A stretch of 64,000 nucleotides of DNA from CAVXFB01 sp963760935. Lineage in GTDB: Bacteria; Planctomycetota; Planctomycetia; Pirellulales; Thermoguttaceae. Both the position numbers and the translations under genes were made by a program. The notes under the pieces were generated by a model. That model did not search any database. It was not told the DNA's origin and worked only from the letters and a program-made list of their open reading frames with translations. The stretch covers positions 310,001 to 374,000 of the forward strand of contig CAVXFB010000008.1 of assembly GCA_963760935.1 (NCBI GenBank), read 5' to 3'. Shown here one piece after another: positions 17,803 through 27,345 of the stretch (its first letter is position 1; every line of letters begins with the position of its first letter).

Positions 17803-17834
17803 AGCAACCCTGCGGTTCAACCCGGCCCGTTCCT

Positions 17835-17860
17835 GGTTCCCAAGCTCCGGCTTGGGAACC
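17835..17860. repeat. GGTTCCCAAGC palindrome upstream of the regulator
   Basis: Eleven-base perfect arms GGTTCCCAAGC and GCTTGGGAACC around TCCG, a longer copy of the unit at 6525. It sits 33 bases upstream of the regulator's GTG. Confidence 0.75.
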
Positions 17861-17890
17861 CGATACAACGCACGAATATCCGGCCTCGCT

Positions 17891-17911
17891 GGTGCGTTTC
17901 ACGCACCCTAT
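17891..17911. repeat. Single arm of the GGTGCGTTTCACGCACC repeat
   Basis: Matches one 21-base arm of the inverted repeat at 10836-10894 almost exactly, without its partner. It lies about 30 bases before the FNR-type box. Confidence 0.65.
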
Positions 17912-17939
17912 AGCCCAATCGCGATTTTCTTTGGATCGC

Positions 17940-17981
17940 TTGATTCAAATCAAGGACCGGCCTTTCCCAGCCGGGTATGAT
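17940..17981 (+). promoter_or_regulatory. FNR/DNR-type box and -10 element of the hcp promoter
   Basis: TTGATTCAAATCAA at 17940-17953 is a perfect TTGAT-N4-ATCAA palindrome. TATGAT at 17976-17981 could be the -10; a start about seven bases later puts the box centre at -41.5, the class II activator position. The divergent regulator has the matching ETFSR helix, and hcp is a classic target of such regulators. The start site is inferred. Confidence 0.75.
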
Positions 17982-18101
17982 TGGCATTATAAGAACGAGC
18001 CGGACGACCTGCCAGTCGACTCGTGCCGCACGTCCAACGAAAGTGTACGGTGGGTCAAGCGAAGCGCCACCCCGCCAAGAAGCCTAACAAGGAGTATTTC
18101 G

Positions 18102-19752
18102 ATGTATTGCTATCAATGTGAACAAACCGCCAAAGGGACCTGCTGCACGATTATCGGGAACTGTGGAAAAGATGCCGAAACGGCCGCCCTGCAAGACCTT
18201 CTGGTTTATGCCGCCCAGGGCGTGGCGATGTACGCCCATCGAGCCGCCCAACTCGGAGCTGCCGACCGTGAAGTCGATCGGGCCGTGCTCGAGTTCCTCT
18301 TCGCCACGGTCACCAATGTCGATTTCGATCCGCAGCGCCTCGCAGGGCACTTGCGCCATGCCGCAAAGATGCGCGATCAGGCCAGGGCCTTGTACGAGTC
18401 GGCCTGCACTAAAGCCAGCCAAGATCCCGACATCCTGCCGGGACCGGCGGCCTGGCAACCGGCAGCCGATTTGCCCGGGCTCGTCCGCCAGGGCGAAGAG
18501 GTGGCCATCACCAAGCGGCAAGGTCGCTTCGGCGCCGACGTGACGGGCTTGCAAGAACTGGTTCTGTACGGGCTCAAGGGGGCAGCCGCCTACGCCGATC
18601 ACGCCCGAGTGCTCGGCTACGAAGATGACAAAATCTATGCCACGTTCCACGCCGCGCCTCGATTTCCTCGCCCAAGAGAACCCGACAGTCGACGAGTTGC
18701 TCGGTTGGGCGATGAAGGCCGGCGAACTGAACTTGAACGTCATGGGACTGTTGGACGCTGCCAATACCGACACCTATGGCCATCCCGAACCGACCAGCGT
18801 CCGCGTCACGCCGATCCGCGGCAAGTGCATCCTCGTCTCGGGCCACGACCTGAAAGACCTCGCCGAGTTGCTCAAGCAAACCGAAGGCCGCGGGATCAAC
18901 GTCTACACGCACGGCGAAATGCTCCCGTGCCTCGCCTATCCCGGCTTGAAGAAATATAAGCACCTGGTGGGCAACTATGGCGGCGCGTGGCAGGACCAGC
19001 GCAAGGAGTTCGATGCCTTCCCCGGCGCGATCCTCATGACGACCAACTGCATCCAAAAACCCAAGGAAACGTACACCGGCCGCATCTTTACTAGCGGCTT
19101 GGTTGCCTGGCCGGGCGTGCACCACATTGGCCCCGACCGCAACTTTGGCCCAGTCATCGAAGCGGCCTTGGCCGCACCGGGCTTCGCCGAGGATGCGCCT
19201 GAGAAAACGATCACCGTCGGCTTCGGCCGCAACGCCGTCTTGGGCGTGGCCGACAAAGTGATTGACGCCGTGAAGGCCAAGCAGATTCGCCATTTCTTCC
19301 TGGTTGGCGGTTGCGATGGGGCCAAGTCGGGCCGCAACTATTACACCGAGTTTGCCCAGCAAGTGCCCGATGACTGCGTGATTCTCACACTGGCCTGCGG
19401 CAAGTATCGCTTCAACAAGCTCGACTTCGGTGCGATCGGCGGCATTCCGCGGCTCTTGGACATCGGCCAGTGCAACGATGCCTACTCGGCCGTCAAAATC
19501 GCCGTGGCCTTGGCCGACGCCTTCAAGTGTGACGTCAACCAACTGCCGCTGTCGATGGTCCTCAGTTGGTTCGAGCAGAAGGCCGTTGCGATCCTGCTGA
19601 CGCTTCTCTACCTCGGCATCAAGAACATCCGACTCGGCCCGACGTTGCCTGCCTTCGTTACACCAGCAGTGCTCAACGTGCTGGTCGAGAAGTTCGGCAT
19701 CGCCCCGATCACCACGCCGGAGGCCGACTTGAAGGCGATTCTGGCGGCATAA
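18102..19752 (+). pseudogene. hcp: Hydroxylamine reductase / hybrid cluster protein, one frameshift
   Basis: AAGGAG precedes the ATG at 18102. Hcp handles nitrogen-oxide stress (NO or hydroxylamine reduction, S-nitrosylation) in the cytoplasm. The first frame starts MYCYQCEQTAKGTCC with the N-terminal cluster cysteines and runs to about 18655; the rest continues in another frame (LDFLAQENPTVDELLGWAMK) to the stop at 19752. One extra base near 18651-18660 (GCGCCTC where GCGCTC would restore frame) explains it. The hybrid-cluster motifs are intact: GEMLPC, TTNCIQKP, FLVGGCDGAKSG, LACGKYRFN, DIGQCNDAYSA. Total length equals the usual ~550 residues. A sequencing error is as likely as real inactivation. 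Confidence 0.85.
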
Positions 19753-19780
19753 GTAGCAGGCACGCTCCGTGTGCCGTAGC
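19753..19780. repeat. Dispersed GTAGCAGGCAC palindrome after hcp
   Basis: Begins on the base after the hcp stop codon; nearly identical to 9656-9683. The place suggests a 3'-end function. Confidence 0.75.
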
Positions 19781-19911
19781 ACAGTCCTGAAGCAACGTAT
19801 CGTGGCGCGGGCCAAGCAGATCGCGTCCCACTGCTCGCCTGCCCTAACATACCGAATGACCTCGAACTGCGGCCGCCGCCTGCAGGGTGATGTCGCCGGT
19901 GACAGTTTGCT

Positions 19912-19983
19912 CGCGAAATGCCGAAAGAACGAAGGCGCGAAAGAACCGTACTTTCCGCGTTTTCGCCCTTTCGCGTTTTCGCG
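19912..19983. repeat. CGCGAAA imperfect inverted repeat
   Basis: CGCGAAATGCCGAAAG near 19912 faces CCCTTTCGCGTTTTCGCG ending at 19983, with a few mismatches. It lies between the convergent hcp and cytochrome b genes; the rest of 19781-20041 shows nothing else. Confidence 0.55.
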
Positions 19984-20041
19984 ATTAACTCGGACGACCG
20001 GAAAGTTCCCAATAGGGAAGGACTGACACGAGGTTTCGGCC

Positions 20042-21037
20042 CTAGAGGATGTGCCGGACGTGGAACGTCCATTGAAGCAGCATTTTCAGCGGCAAGGCGA
20101 ACATCAAGAGCAGCAGGGCCATTAGAATCGCATAACGCATACGCCCCATGCGCCGGCGAAAACCGCGCAGAACAGTCTTATGCAGCAGCGGCGGCAAGAG
20201 CAGGAAATAGGCCGCCACGATACTCACCCCGATGGCCGGCACCAGACTCATAGCTTCTGGCGGTGACAGCTTCTGCGGATCGCGCACCTCATACAGCCCA
20301 AAGAAGCTCCAGTTTGGTCCGCGCAAGAACGTGCCGACCAGGATCAGAAGTATCCACAACTGCCAGAAGCCAAATTGAAATACTACGTAGGCAAATCGCC
20401 GCCGCTCAATTGTGTAGTAGCCGCCCCCCTCGGGGTTGAAGTCGAGATACGGAATCGCCATCAACCCGATCACCATCAGGCACGGCACGACCACGCCGGC
20501 CAACCAGGCGTCGGAGTAGAACAGCAACTCTTGCAGCCCGAGGAAGTACCAGGGGGCCTTTGACGGGTTCGGTGTCATGGCCGGATTGGCCGGCTGCTCC
20601 AGCGGCGCCGGCACCAACAGCGACCACGCCAGCAAGATCGCCATCACAACTAACATGCAGATCAATTCGCTGTAAACGAGATCCGGCCATGTGAGATATT
20701 TGCGATTGCGCTCCTTTTCCGCCACTGGCTCGCCCAGGGCCGATCGCAGATCATTGCTCACCGCTTGCGATGTTGCCAGCCAGGTGAAAAACGCGAGCAG
20801 GTAGACCATCGCCACGATGGGGATGTTGTCGGGCGCGAGCACGACAGCGGCGAACTCCGCATCGCAGAGCGACACGCCGAAGAACACCAACGACAGGACA
20901 AACATCGTCGCCGCCACCGCCGGCCGCACAAACCAGCGGCGTCCCAGATACAACGTGATCAGCACGACGAGTGAGCCGAGGAACACCGTCGCCGGACTTA
21001 GCACATAATCAACGGCCGTCTTCAACGCTTCGAACAT
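20042..21037 (-). CDS. Cytochrome b C-terminal subunit (subunit IV-like, extended)
   Basis: 331 residues from the ATG at 21037 (MFEALKTAVDYVLSP); a start eight codons upstream is less likely. It has about eight hydrophobic helices. The stretch APWYFLGLQELLFYSDAWLAGVV is the conserved Qo-site/PEWY region in the variant form of planctomycetes (NPSKAPWYF), and YLDFNPEGGGYYTIERRRFAY follows as in this group. It belongs to a Rieske/cytochrome b complex that oxidises quinol and passes electrons to c-type cytochromes. It lies 60 bases downstream of the N-terminal cytochrome b gene. Confidence 0.85.
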   Translation of the reverse strand: MFEALKTAVDYVLSPATVFLGSLVVLITLYLGRRWFVRPAVAATMFVLSLVFFGVSLCDAEFAAVVLAPDNIPIVAMVYLLAFFTWLATSQAVSNDLRSALGEPVAEKERNRKYLTWPDLVYSELICMLVVMAILLAWSLLVPAPLEQPANPAMTPNPSKAPWYFLGLQELLFYSDAWLAGVVVPCLMVIGLMAIPYLDFNPEGGGYYTIERRRFAYVVFQFGFWQLWILLILVGTFLRGPNWSFFGLYEVRDPQKLSPPEAMSLVPAIGVSIVAAYFLLLPPLLHKTVLRGFRRRMGRMRYAILMALLLLMFALPLKMLLQWTFHVRHIL

Positions 21038-21097
21038 AATCACTCGCGATCGACAAAGCACGTCTCATTCAGACGAATAAAACGTGAAATATCCGGC

Positions 21098-21778
21098 CTA
21101 CAGCGGGCCGCTAATACCGTCTTTCCGCACTCGCCAGAAATGGACCCCCATGAGAACCGCGACAAGGATCGGCAGGCCAACGCAGTGTAACACGTAGAAG
21201 CGATTGAGCGTTTCCTCGCCGACCGACCGTGCGCCTAGCAGCATATATCGTGCGTCGCCCGCCAGATTGGCTCCAACCGTCACTGCCCAAAGCGACAACT
21301 GATCCCAGGGCAACAGGTAGCCAGTGAACGAAAACGCCAGCGTTAGCAACAATAGCAGGACGCCAATACACCAATTGAACTCGCGCGGCGATTTGTAGCT
21401 GCCGGTGAGGAATACGCGGTACATGTGGAGCATGACCGCGATCACCATGGCGTGGGCACCCCAGCGATGGATTTCGCGCACGATGCCCAGTGACACGACG
21501 TCGCGCAGGTCGAGCATATCGTGGTAGGCCCATTGAAGCGTCGGCCGATAGTAGAACATCAAGAGCAAGCCCGTGACGGCTTCGACCAGGAACAGAAAGA
21601 ACGTGATGCCGCCCATGCACCAGGTGAATTGCGGCCGCAAGGCGTGCTCACGAATCGATGTCGGGTGGAGGTGCAGCAGGAAGTTGCCGACCATCACCAG
21701 GGTCCGGCCGCGGCGGTCGCGCGGCGACGGATGGCGGAAGATGCTTTTCCAGATTTGCGAGCCGCGGATGTTGCTCAT
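21098..21778 (-). CDS. Cytochrome b N-terminal subunit (b6-like)
   Basis: 226 residues with four transmembrane helices. Haem His pairs are visible in REIHRWGAHAMVIAVMLHMYRVFL and VLHCVGLPILVAVLMGVHFWRVRK; the Qo helix gives TGYLLPWDQLSLWAVTVG. This is the haem-binding half of a split cytochrome b, as in b6f-like complexes. The ATG overlaps the Rieske stop by four bases (ATGA), so the two are translated together. The start MSNIRGSQIWKSIFRHPSP is cytoplasmic. Confidence 0.92.
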   Translation of the reverse strand: MSNIRGSQIWKSIFRHPSPRDRRGRTLVMVGNFLLHLHPTSIREHALRPQFTWCMGGITFFLFLVEAVTGLLLMFYYRPTLQWAYHDMLDLRDVVSLGIVREIHRWGAHAMVIAVMLHMYRVFLTGSYKSPREFNWCIGVLLLLLTLAFSFTGYLLPWDQLSLWAVTVGANLAGDARYMLLGARSVGEETLNRFYVLHCVGLPILVAVLMGVHFWRVRKDGISGPL

Positions 21779-22308
21779 ACTTCCACATAGCTTTCAGGAT
21801 CATCCCAGCGGCCGCGGCGATCTTGGAAAGTTCGGCCAGGATCGACCTCCAATTGGCCCTGGTCGTCCACCCGGATCGCGCAACGCTCAAGGGGCCGCGG
21901 CGCCGGCCCGGCGACGTTCAGACCTTCCTTCGTGAAGCGGCTGCCGTGGCACGGACATTGGAACATCTGCTGACTCTCTTGCCAAAGCGTGACGCATCCG
22001 AGGTGCGTACACGTGGCGCGGAGGGCGAAGACGCGCGGCGCGCCGCTGGATCGGCTACAAACGATCCAAACGCCGTGGCTGTCGCGGAACTTCGTTTCGA
22101 CGCGCTCTGCGGAGTAATCCCGCGCCGGCCCTGCGCGGAACTTCAGCGAAGGTTGATTGGCGACGTTCGGACGCATGAATCTGACAATTGCGGCCGTCCA
22201 CAAAGCCCCGGCAGCGCCGCAGATCAAGGTTCCCAATCCCAAGGCCGAGGCAAAAATCGTTCTCAGCGCGCCGCGGCGACCGATAGTTGAAGAGTTTCTG
22301 TTTACCAT
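21775..22308 (-). CDS. Rieske iron-sulfur subunit
   Basis: 177 residues from the ATG at 22308 (MVNRNSSTIGRRGALRTIFASALGLG), a Tat-like anchor; a longer frame opens with a TTG at 22398 and is less likely. The two-iron cluster motifs are CTHLGCVTLW and FQCPCHGSRF, each supplying Cys and His. It carries electrons from quinol at the cytochrome b subunits to haem c. First gene of the Rieske-b-b unit, divergent from purD across 169 bases. Confidence 0.92.
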   Translation of the reverse strand: MVNRNSSTIGRRGALRTIFASALGLGTLICGAAGALWTAAIVRFMRPNVANQPSLKFRAGPARDYSAERVETKFRDSHGVWIVCSRSSGAPRVFALRATCTHLGCVTLWQESQQMFQCPCHGSRFTKEGLNVAGPAPRPLERCAIRVDDQGQLEVDPGRTFQDRRGRWDDPESYVEV

Positions 22309-22477
22309 CGGCGACGTGCTCCGCTCTGCAGGACAGGATCGCCGTTCTTTATCGCTCGCCCCGCCCGGAGTGTCAACTGTCGCTAGGATTTGCGTCAAAA
22401 GCGGCCCCTTTCCAAGGGCGTTTTTGACGACTAGAATGATGACGTTTCTGCAGAACGCCCAAGAGAGGGCATACTAC

Positions 22478-23773
22478 ATGAATATACTTATTGTCGGCAA
22501 TGGCGGACGCGAGCACGCCCTGGCCTGGAAGATCGCTCAAAGCCCTCGTGCCGACCGCGTGTTCGTCGCCCCTGGCAATGCCGGCACCGACCTCGATGGT
22601 GAAAACGTCGACATCAAGCCGTCCGATTTCGCAGGGTTGATACGTTTCGCGAAGGAAAACGACGTCGGCCTCACCGTCGTTGGCCCCGAGGCACCGCTGG
22701 CCGCCGGCATCGTCGACGCTTTCGAGGCGGCCGGACTGCGGGCGTTCGGTCCGCGCCGCACCGCCGCCGAATTGGAGGGGAGCAAGGTTTTTTGCAAGGA
22801 CCTGTTGCGGCATGCCGACGTGCCGACGGCCGACTATCAGACGTTCACAAATCCGGCTCATGCGATTCGCTTTCTCATGGATCGCGAGGACGTGCCGATC
22901 GTCGTCAAGGCCGATGGTTTGGCGGCTGGCAAGGGCGTTGTCGTATGCTCCGGCCGCGACGAGGCCGTACGGGCGGTGGAGCAAATCGCCGGACACAAAC
23001 AGTTCGGCGCCGCCGGCGATCGGCTGGTAATCGAAGAGCGGCTCGACGGGCAAGAGGCCAGCGTACTGGCAATCACCGACGGACAAACGATCGTCACGCT
23101 CCAGCCGGCGCAGGACCACAAGCGGGCCTATGACGGCGATACGGGTCCCAACACCGGTGGAATGGGCGCCTATTGCCCGGCGCCGTTGGTGGACGACGCC
23201 ACATTGCATTGGATCGAAGAGCATGTGCTAGTGCCCACCGTCCATGCCATGAAGCGCGCACGCCGTCCCTTCCGCGGCGTCCTCTACGCCGGTGTGATGA
23301 TGACCAAGCAAGGGCCAAAAGTCCTGGAGTACAACGTCCGCTTCGGCGATCCCGAATGCCAGCCGTTGTTGATGCGGTTGAAGACCGACCTGCTCGATAT
23401 TCTCGAAGCGACCGTCGACGGGCGGCTTGACCAACTAGGGCCGCTCGAGTGGGATCCGCGACCGGCCGTGTGCGTTGTGATGGCCAGCCAGGGTTATCCG
23501 GGCGACTACGCAAAAGGGCATCCCATTCGTGGTCTGGTCGATGCCGACTTGCTGCCCGACGTCAAAGTCTTTCACGCCGGCACGACCGTGCTTAACGGCG
23601 AAGTGGCGACGGCCGGCGGCCGCGTGCTGAATGTCACGGCCCTGGGAGACAGTATCGCTAAGGCAAAGCTCAACGCCTACCGAGCCGTCAAGTGCATCCG
23701 CTGGCCGGGAGCCTGGTGCCGCAAAGACATTTCTGACAAGGCACTGCAAGCCGCAAGCGAGGGGAGAGCGTAA
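22478..23773 (+). CDS. purD: Phosphoribosylamine-glycine ligase
   Basis: Joins phosphoribosylamine and glycine with ATP in the second purine step. 431 residues from MNILIVGNGGREHALAWKI at 22478, with GAGAGGG upstream. ATP-grasp marks: VKADGLAAGKGVVVC, EERLDGQEASVLAITDG, AQDHKRAYDGDTGPNTGGMGAY, and the metal site VLEYNVRFGDPECQ. The C-terminal domain ends in GRVLNVTALGDSIAKAK followed by an unusual RCIRWPGAWCRKDI-like version of the family's FRxDIG tail. Length is normal. Confidence 0.95.
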   Translation: MNILIVGNGGREHALAWKIAQSPRADRVFVAPGNAGTDLDGENVDIKPSDFAGLIRFAKENDVGLTVVGPEAPLAAGIVDAFEAAGLRAFGPRRTAAELEGSKVFCKDLLRHADVPTADYQTFTNPAHAIRFLMDREDVPIVVKADGLAAGKGVVVCSGRDEAVRAVEQIAGHKQFGAAGDRLVIEERLDGQEASVLAITDGQTIVTLQPAQDHKRAYDGDTGPNTGGMGAYCPAPLVDDATLHWIEEHVLVPTVHAMKRARRPFRGVLYAGVMMTKQGPKVLEYNVRFGDPECQPLLMRLKTDLLDILEATVDGRLDQLGPLEWDPRPAVCVVMASQGYPGDYAKGHPIRGLVDADLLPDVKVFHAGTTVLNGEVATAGGRVLNVTALGDSIAKAKLNAYRAVKCIRWPGAWCRKDISDKALQAASEGRA

Positions 23774-24029
23774 AGAGGCGTAACGAGAGCGAAAAAAGAA
23801 TAGCTGCGGAGTGCTGATTGCCAAGACGCCGACGGCTGTTCGTCCTTCGATTCTTATCCGCCGTTTCCCTCGCCTTTTGCCCTTCTCGCCCGGCATCTTC
23901 GGCAGAGCCGATATGAGCGCACCCGTCCGGTGGTGCAACGCCACGTTTGCCTCAGCTTGGCTGCAACCATTCCGCTAAAGTCCCCGATATCTTTGGTAGG
24001 ACCACAGGCAATTGGGGATTGAGGCGACG

Positions 24030-24602
24030 ATGGTGGATCCGGCTGTCAAAACGGGAATGGCGTTATGCGTTCTCTTGGCAGGTGTCTGCGTGGCCATGCT
24101 GTTCCGCAACGACAAAGCGCCGCCAACCGAAGCAGCCGCGCCGTCTGATTCCGAAGTGTTGCTTCGCTACCGAGGCACGGCCCCCGGTCCAGTGGCGCAA
24201 GCAACAACGGTGCGTGCGGCCACGCCCGCCAGGACCCCGAGCAGCATGCGGCCGCCCACGGTCGTCACGCCGCTCGATTGGCACGAACCGCCGCCCGCGT
24301 TGGCGGCCAATTATCCCGCGCCCGAACGTACGGCAAACTCAGGCTGGGGCGTGTCGATGGAGATGATGATGCCGCCGGCAACCCACACGATCGTCGATGG
24401 CGACACATTACCGGCTCTGGCCCAGCGCTACTTGGGCTCGGCCGCACGGGCTGACGAGATTTTCCAACTGAATCGCGACGTGCTCAGCAACCCCAACCTC
24501 TTGCCCATCGGTCTTGAACTGAAGCTCCCGCCGCGCGACGCGTCCAAGCCAACCACGGCCTCGGTCGGCGCAACATCGGCCACGCCGGTGCCCGTTCAGT
24601 AG
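24030..24602 (+). CDS. Membrane-anchored LysM protein
   Basis: 190 residues from the ATG at 24030, which has GAGG just upstream. One hydrophobic segment (~8-25, GMALCVLLAGVCVAMLF) anchors it; a Pro/Ala-rich low-complexity linker covers ~30-110; a LysM domain follows (THTIVDGDTLPALAQRYLGSAARADEIFQLNRDVLSNPNLLPIGLELKLP, quoted in parts). LysM modules bind peptidoglycan or related glycans. The gap 23774-24029 before it shows nothing I can name. Confidence 0.75.
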   Translation: MVDPAVKTGMALCVLLAGVCVAMLFRNDKAPPTEAAAPSDSEVLLRYRGTAPGPVAQATTVRAATPARTPSSMRPPTVVTPLDWHEPPPALAANYPAPERTANSGWGVSMEMMMPPATHTIVDGDTLPALAQRYLGSAARADEIFQLNRDVLSNPNLLPIGLELKLPPRDASKPTTASVGATSATPVPVQ

Positions 24603-24661
24603 CCGAGCCACGTGTGTCACCGACTGCATTGCTGTCGGCGCCTCCCGTAGCGACTTGGCTG

Positions 24662-25997
24662 CTACGAGAACTTCGTCCGACCGGGCATGGCGACAGAGTA
24701 ACGTCCGTCCTTGTCCGGCATGGTAGGCGGATTGGCATCAAACGCGTACCGCGCCGGGGCCAGCACCTCTTGCGAGTTGATGGCCTGATCCCAAGTCAGC
24801 TTCTGGCCCGTGTAGTCCACCATCCGGCCCAAGATCGCCAACATGGTGCTCTTAGCCATGTACTCGCCGTTATTGATCGTATTGCCCGAGCGGATGGCGG
24901 CGAACAACTCTTGATGCTCGATGTCGTACATGTTCGCTTGGCTCGGGCTTCTTGTACCTCCAAGGATTCGCCCCCTTAATCTCCAAGAGGAAGGGCAGGA
25001 GTGCGCGGCCTTGGGTGCCGACGATAATGTCTGAAATGTCCGGATAGCAGCCATCCATCTGGCGGCAGTACGAATGCACAGTAACGCCGTTCGGATATTC
25101 GTACACAACCGCGTGGTGGTCGTAGATGTCGCCCTGCATGGCTCCGCGACACTGCCGCCCGCCGATGCCGAAGGCCGCTATCGGCGGCGCTTTCATGCAA
25201 GGCCCAGGCGGCTTTGTCCAAGCTGTGAACGTGCTGCTCGGTATTGAAGTCCCCGCAGAGCCATGTGAAGTATTGCCAATTGCGAATTTGGTACTGCATC
25301 TCGGTCCAATCGGGGTGATGGTCGCGCGGGCGAAAACCGAGTGGACCAGTGAGGTACGTCGTTTGAATCGATTGAATGTCGCCGATCGCGCCATCGAGCA
25401 CGCGCTTCATTGTTTCCCGCACACCGTAATCGTAGCGCCAGCACAGGCCAGAAACGATATTGAGATTTTTCTTCTTCGCCTCGGCGGCCGATGCCAGGAC
25501 GCTGCGGACGCCGGGCGCGTCTACGGCCACCGGCTTCTCGCAGAAGACGTGTTTACCAGCGTCGACGGCCTGCTTGAGATGCAGCGGGCGGAAATGCGGC
25601 GGCTCAGTCAACAACACCACGTCCACGTCGGTGGCGATCAGCTTCTGCCCGGCGTCGAAACCAACAAAGCAGCGGTCGGTGCAACAGCCACCTTGTCGGG
25701 GAGTTCCTTCTTCAGGATACCGAGACTGCCTTGCAGGCTATCATCGAACGCATCGGCCATCGCCACGAGCTTGCAGTTCTTATCGGCGCCGAGCGCGTTG
25801 GCGACAGCCCCTCGGCCCCGGCCGCCGCAGCCGATTAAGCCGATCTTCAACACGTCGTCGCCCGCGGCGTGGGCCGTGCGACCAATCGAAAGTCCAGTTG
25901 CCAGCGTCCCGGCGGCGGCCAATGTCGTCGAGGTGGTTCTCAAAAAATCGCGACGATTAGGATATTGCGGGTCGGTTGCCGAAGATCGTTGTGTCAC
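24662..25997 (-). pseudogene. Gfo/Idh/MocA-family oxidoreductase, three frameshifts
   Basis: The start is a GTG at 25997 behind AAGGAG, followed by a Tat signal (NRRDFLRTTSTTLAAAGTLATGL). The Rossmann start KIGLIGCGGRGRGAVANAL and the EKPVAVDAPGVR motif identify a secreted NAD(P)-dependent sugar oxidoreductase of the large planctomycete family. The coding sequence crosses four frame segments: 25997 to ~25680, to ~25195, to ~24945, then to the stop at 24662. The breaks look like one missing base near 25680, one extra A near 25192 and one extra base near 24940. Each downstream segment still reads as family sequence (AAFGIGGRQCRG, NMYDIEHQELFAAIRSGN). Either recent decay or assembly error. Confidence 0.8.
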
Positions 25998-26065
25998 GGG
26001 TCCGCTCCTTTGCGAATGGAGAGTGCGGTGAAGGTAGGCGAGAGAATCGAGGCGTGGAGGGCAGC

Positions 26066-26090
26066 TAGCAGGCACACCCCATGTGCCCAC
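26066..26090. repeat. Dispersed TAGCAGGCACAC palindrome (degenerate copy)
   Basis: A diverged copy of the unit at 9656 lies in the gap between the oxidoreductase and the DUF1570 gene. The rest of 25998-26190 shows nothing else. Confidence 0.5.
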
Positions 26091-26190
26091 TACTATTGGC
26101 TAATCTACCGCAATTGCCACCGCACAACAAGCTGCCCGCTTTCTGTCACGCCGCGATCCGAGCGACTCCGTTGGTCGCATCTCACCGGCG

Positions 26191-27345
26191 CTACTTGGCC
26201 CGCGACATGTAGCGCATGAGCTCCGCATTGATCTTGGACAGATCGCCAAACGAGTTGCGAAAGTCGTCGAGTCGCTGTTCGGGGCCGTCTTGTAGCATCG
26301 GCTTCTTCTCCGACAATATGCGGAGATACGAAACATACTCTTTCGGGTGTTGACGGATGAGAAAGTATGTCAGCGCCCATGCCTCGGCGTACGCGTCCAG
26401 CGCCTTCTTCGGATCGACGAACCGCTTGTCGTTGCGAATCAGCGACTCCAGCCACTTCGTGCCGCGCTCCCGGGACTGCTGCTGGAAATGTTCGAGCCGC
26501 GGCCGATTGACATTGACATTGCCAATGCCGCGCCATCCCTTGTCGCTGCGCAGGTCGGGGGTCTCAAAATACATGGCGATCCCCTCGCTGAACCACCGCG
26601 GACAATCGCTCAGCCGCTGATGCAGGCCGCAGTTGAAGGCGATCTGGTGCGTCGCCTCATGGACGATCGTCGAGACGGTTTGCACGGCGTCCGGGCGGCT
26701 GAGAATGCGATTGATCTGGGTCGCCGTTCCCAAGCGGCCGTGCCCCTGCGACTCCACGCCCGTCAGATCGTACATCGTCATCCGATTCGACAGCAAGCTG
26801 TAGTAACCGATGACCGACTGGCCGGCGTCGCCCAGTTCGGGGCGAGAGTATCTCAAGTACGCCGCCCGATCGGCAAAAACTACGGCCACCAGAGGAAACT
26901 CGGGCTCGCGCAGCTCAAACCCTTTGCGGGTCCAAAAATTGGTGAACGCCATATAGAGCCGCTCGAACAACGAGCCGCACCATTGCGCGTATGTCTGCGA
27001 TGTGTCATAGAAAATCAAATAGTGGGCCGTGGACAGCACTCGGAAGCCTTGCGGCAACTCGGCCAGCATCCCCTTGCTCATGTCGTCGCGCGAAAGGGGC
27101 AAGAAGGTCGTGCTGTCGGCCGTGTGGTTGACCTGCTCCTCGGGCGGAATCAGCCACAGTTGGCCGTTGCGGGCCAAGAGCAACCGCCCGCCGTCCTGTG
27201 CGGTCAGCAGCGTCCGGCCGACGACCTGTAGCTCTTTGCCGTCCCGGCGGAGCGTCACGCGATCGACGGCCCCGGAACGTGAAGCCATCGCCAAGCACAG
27301 GGCGATGCCGCATGTGAGCCGCACTGATGTAGGCCAAAGTTGCAT
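26191..27345 (-). CDS. DUF1570 secreted metallopeptidase-like protein
   Basis: 384 residues from the ATG at 27345 (MQLWPTSVRLTCGIALCLAMASRSGAV, a signal peptide). The zinc-type motif IVHEATHQIAFNCGL near residue 230 is an HExxH, followed by RWFSEGIAMYFETPD, which can supply the third ligand, as in gluzincins. STAHYLIFYDTS is typical of DUF1570. Planctomycetes have many paralogues; the substrate is unknown. A TATAAT lies six bases before the ATG, so the transcript might be leaderless. Confidence 0.8.
   Translation of the reverse strand: MQLWPTSVRLTCGIALCLAMASRSGAVDRVTLRRDGKELQVVGRTLLTAQDGGRLLLARNGQLWLIPPEEQVNHTADSTTFLPLSRDDMSKGMLAELPQGFRVLSTAHYLIFYDTSQTYAQWCGSLFERLYMAFTNFWTRKGFELREPEFPLVAVVFADRAAYLRYSRPELGDAGQSVIGYYSLLSNRMTMYDLTGVESQGHGRLGTATQINRILSRPDAVQTVSTIVHEATHQIAFNCGLHQRLSDCPRWFSEGIAMYFETPDLRSDKGWRGIGNVNVNRPRLEHFQQQSRERGTKWLESLIRNDKRFVDPKKALDAYAEAWALTYFLIRQHPKEYVSYLRILSEKKPMLQDGPEQRLDDFRNSFGDLSKINAELMRYMSRAK

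Noticed and set aside
18574..19815. A 413-codon minus-strand frame opposite hcp
   Set aside because: Shadow frame in GC-rich DNA; the plus strand carries all Hcp cluster motifs.
22309..22398. Longer Rieske N-terminus from a TTG
   Set aside because: The ATG at 22308 opens a normal Tat-like anchor and the extra residues show no signal features.
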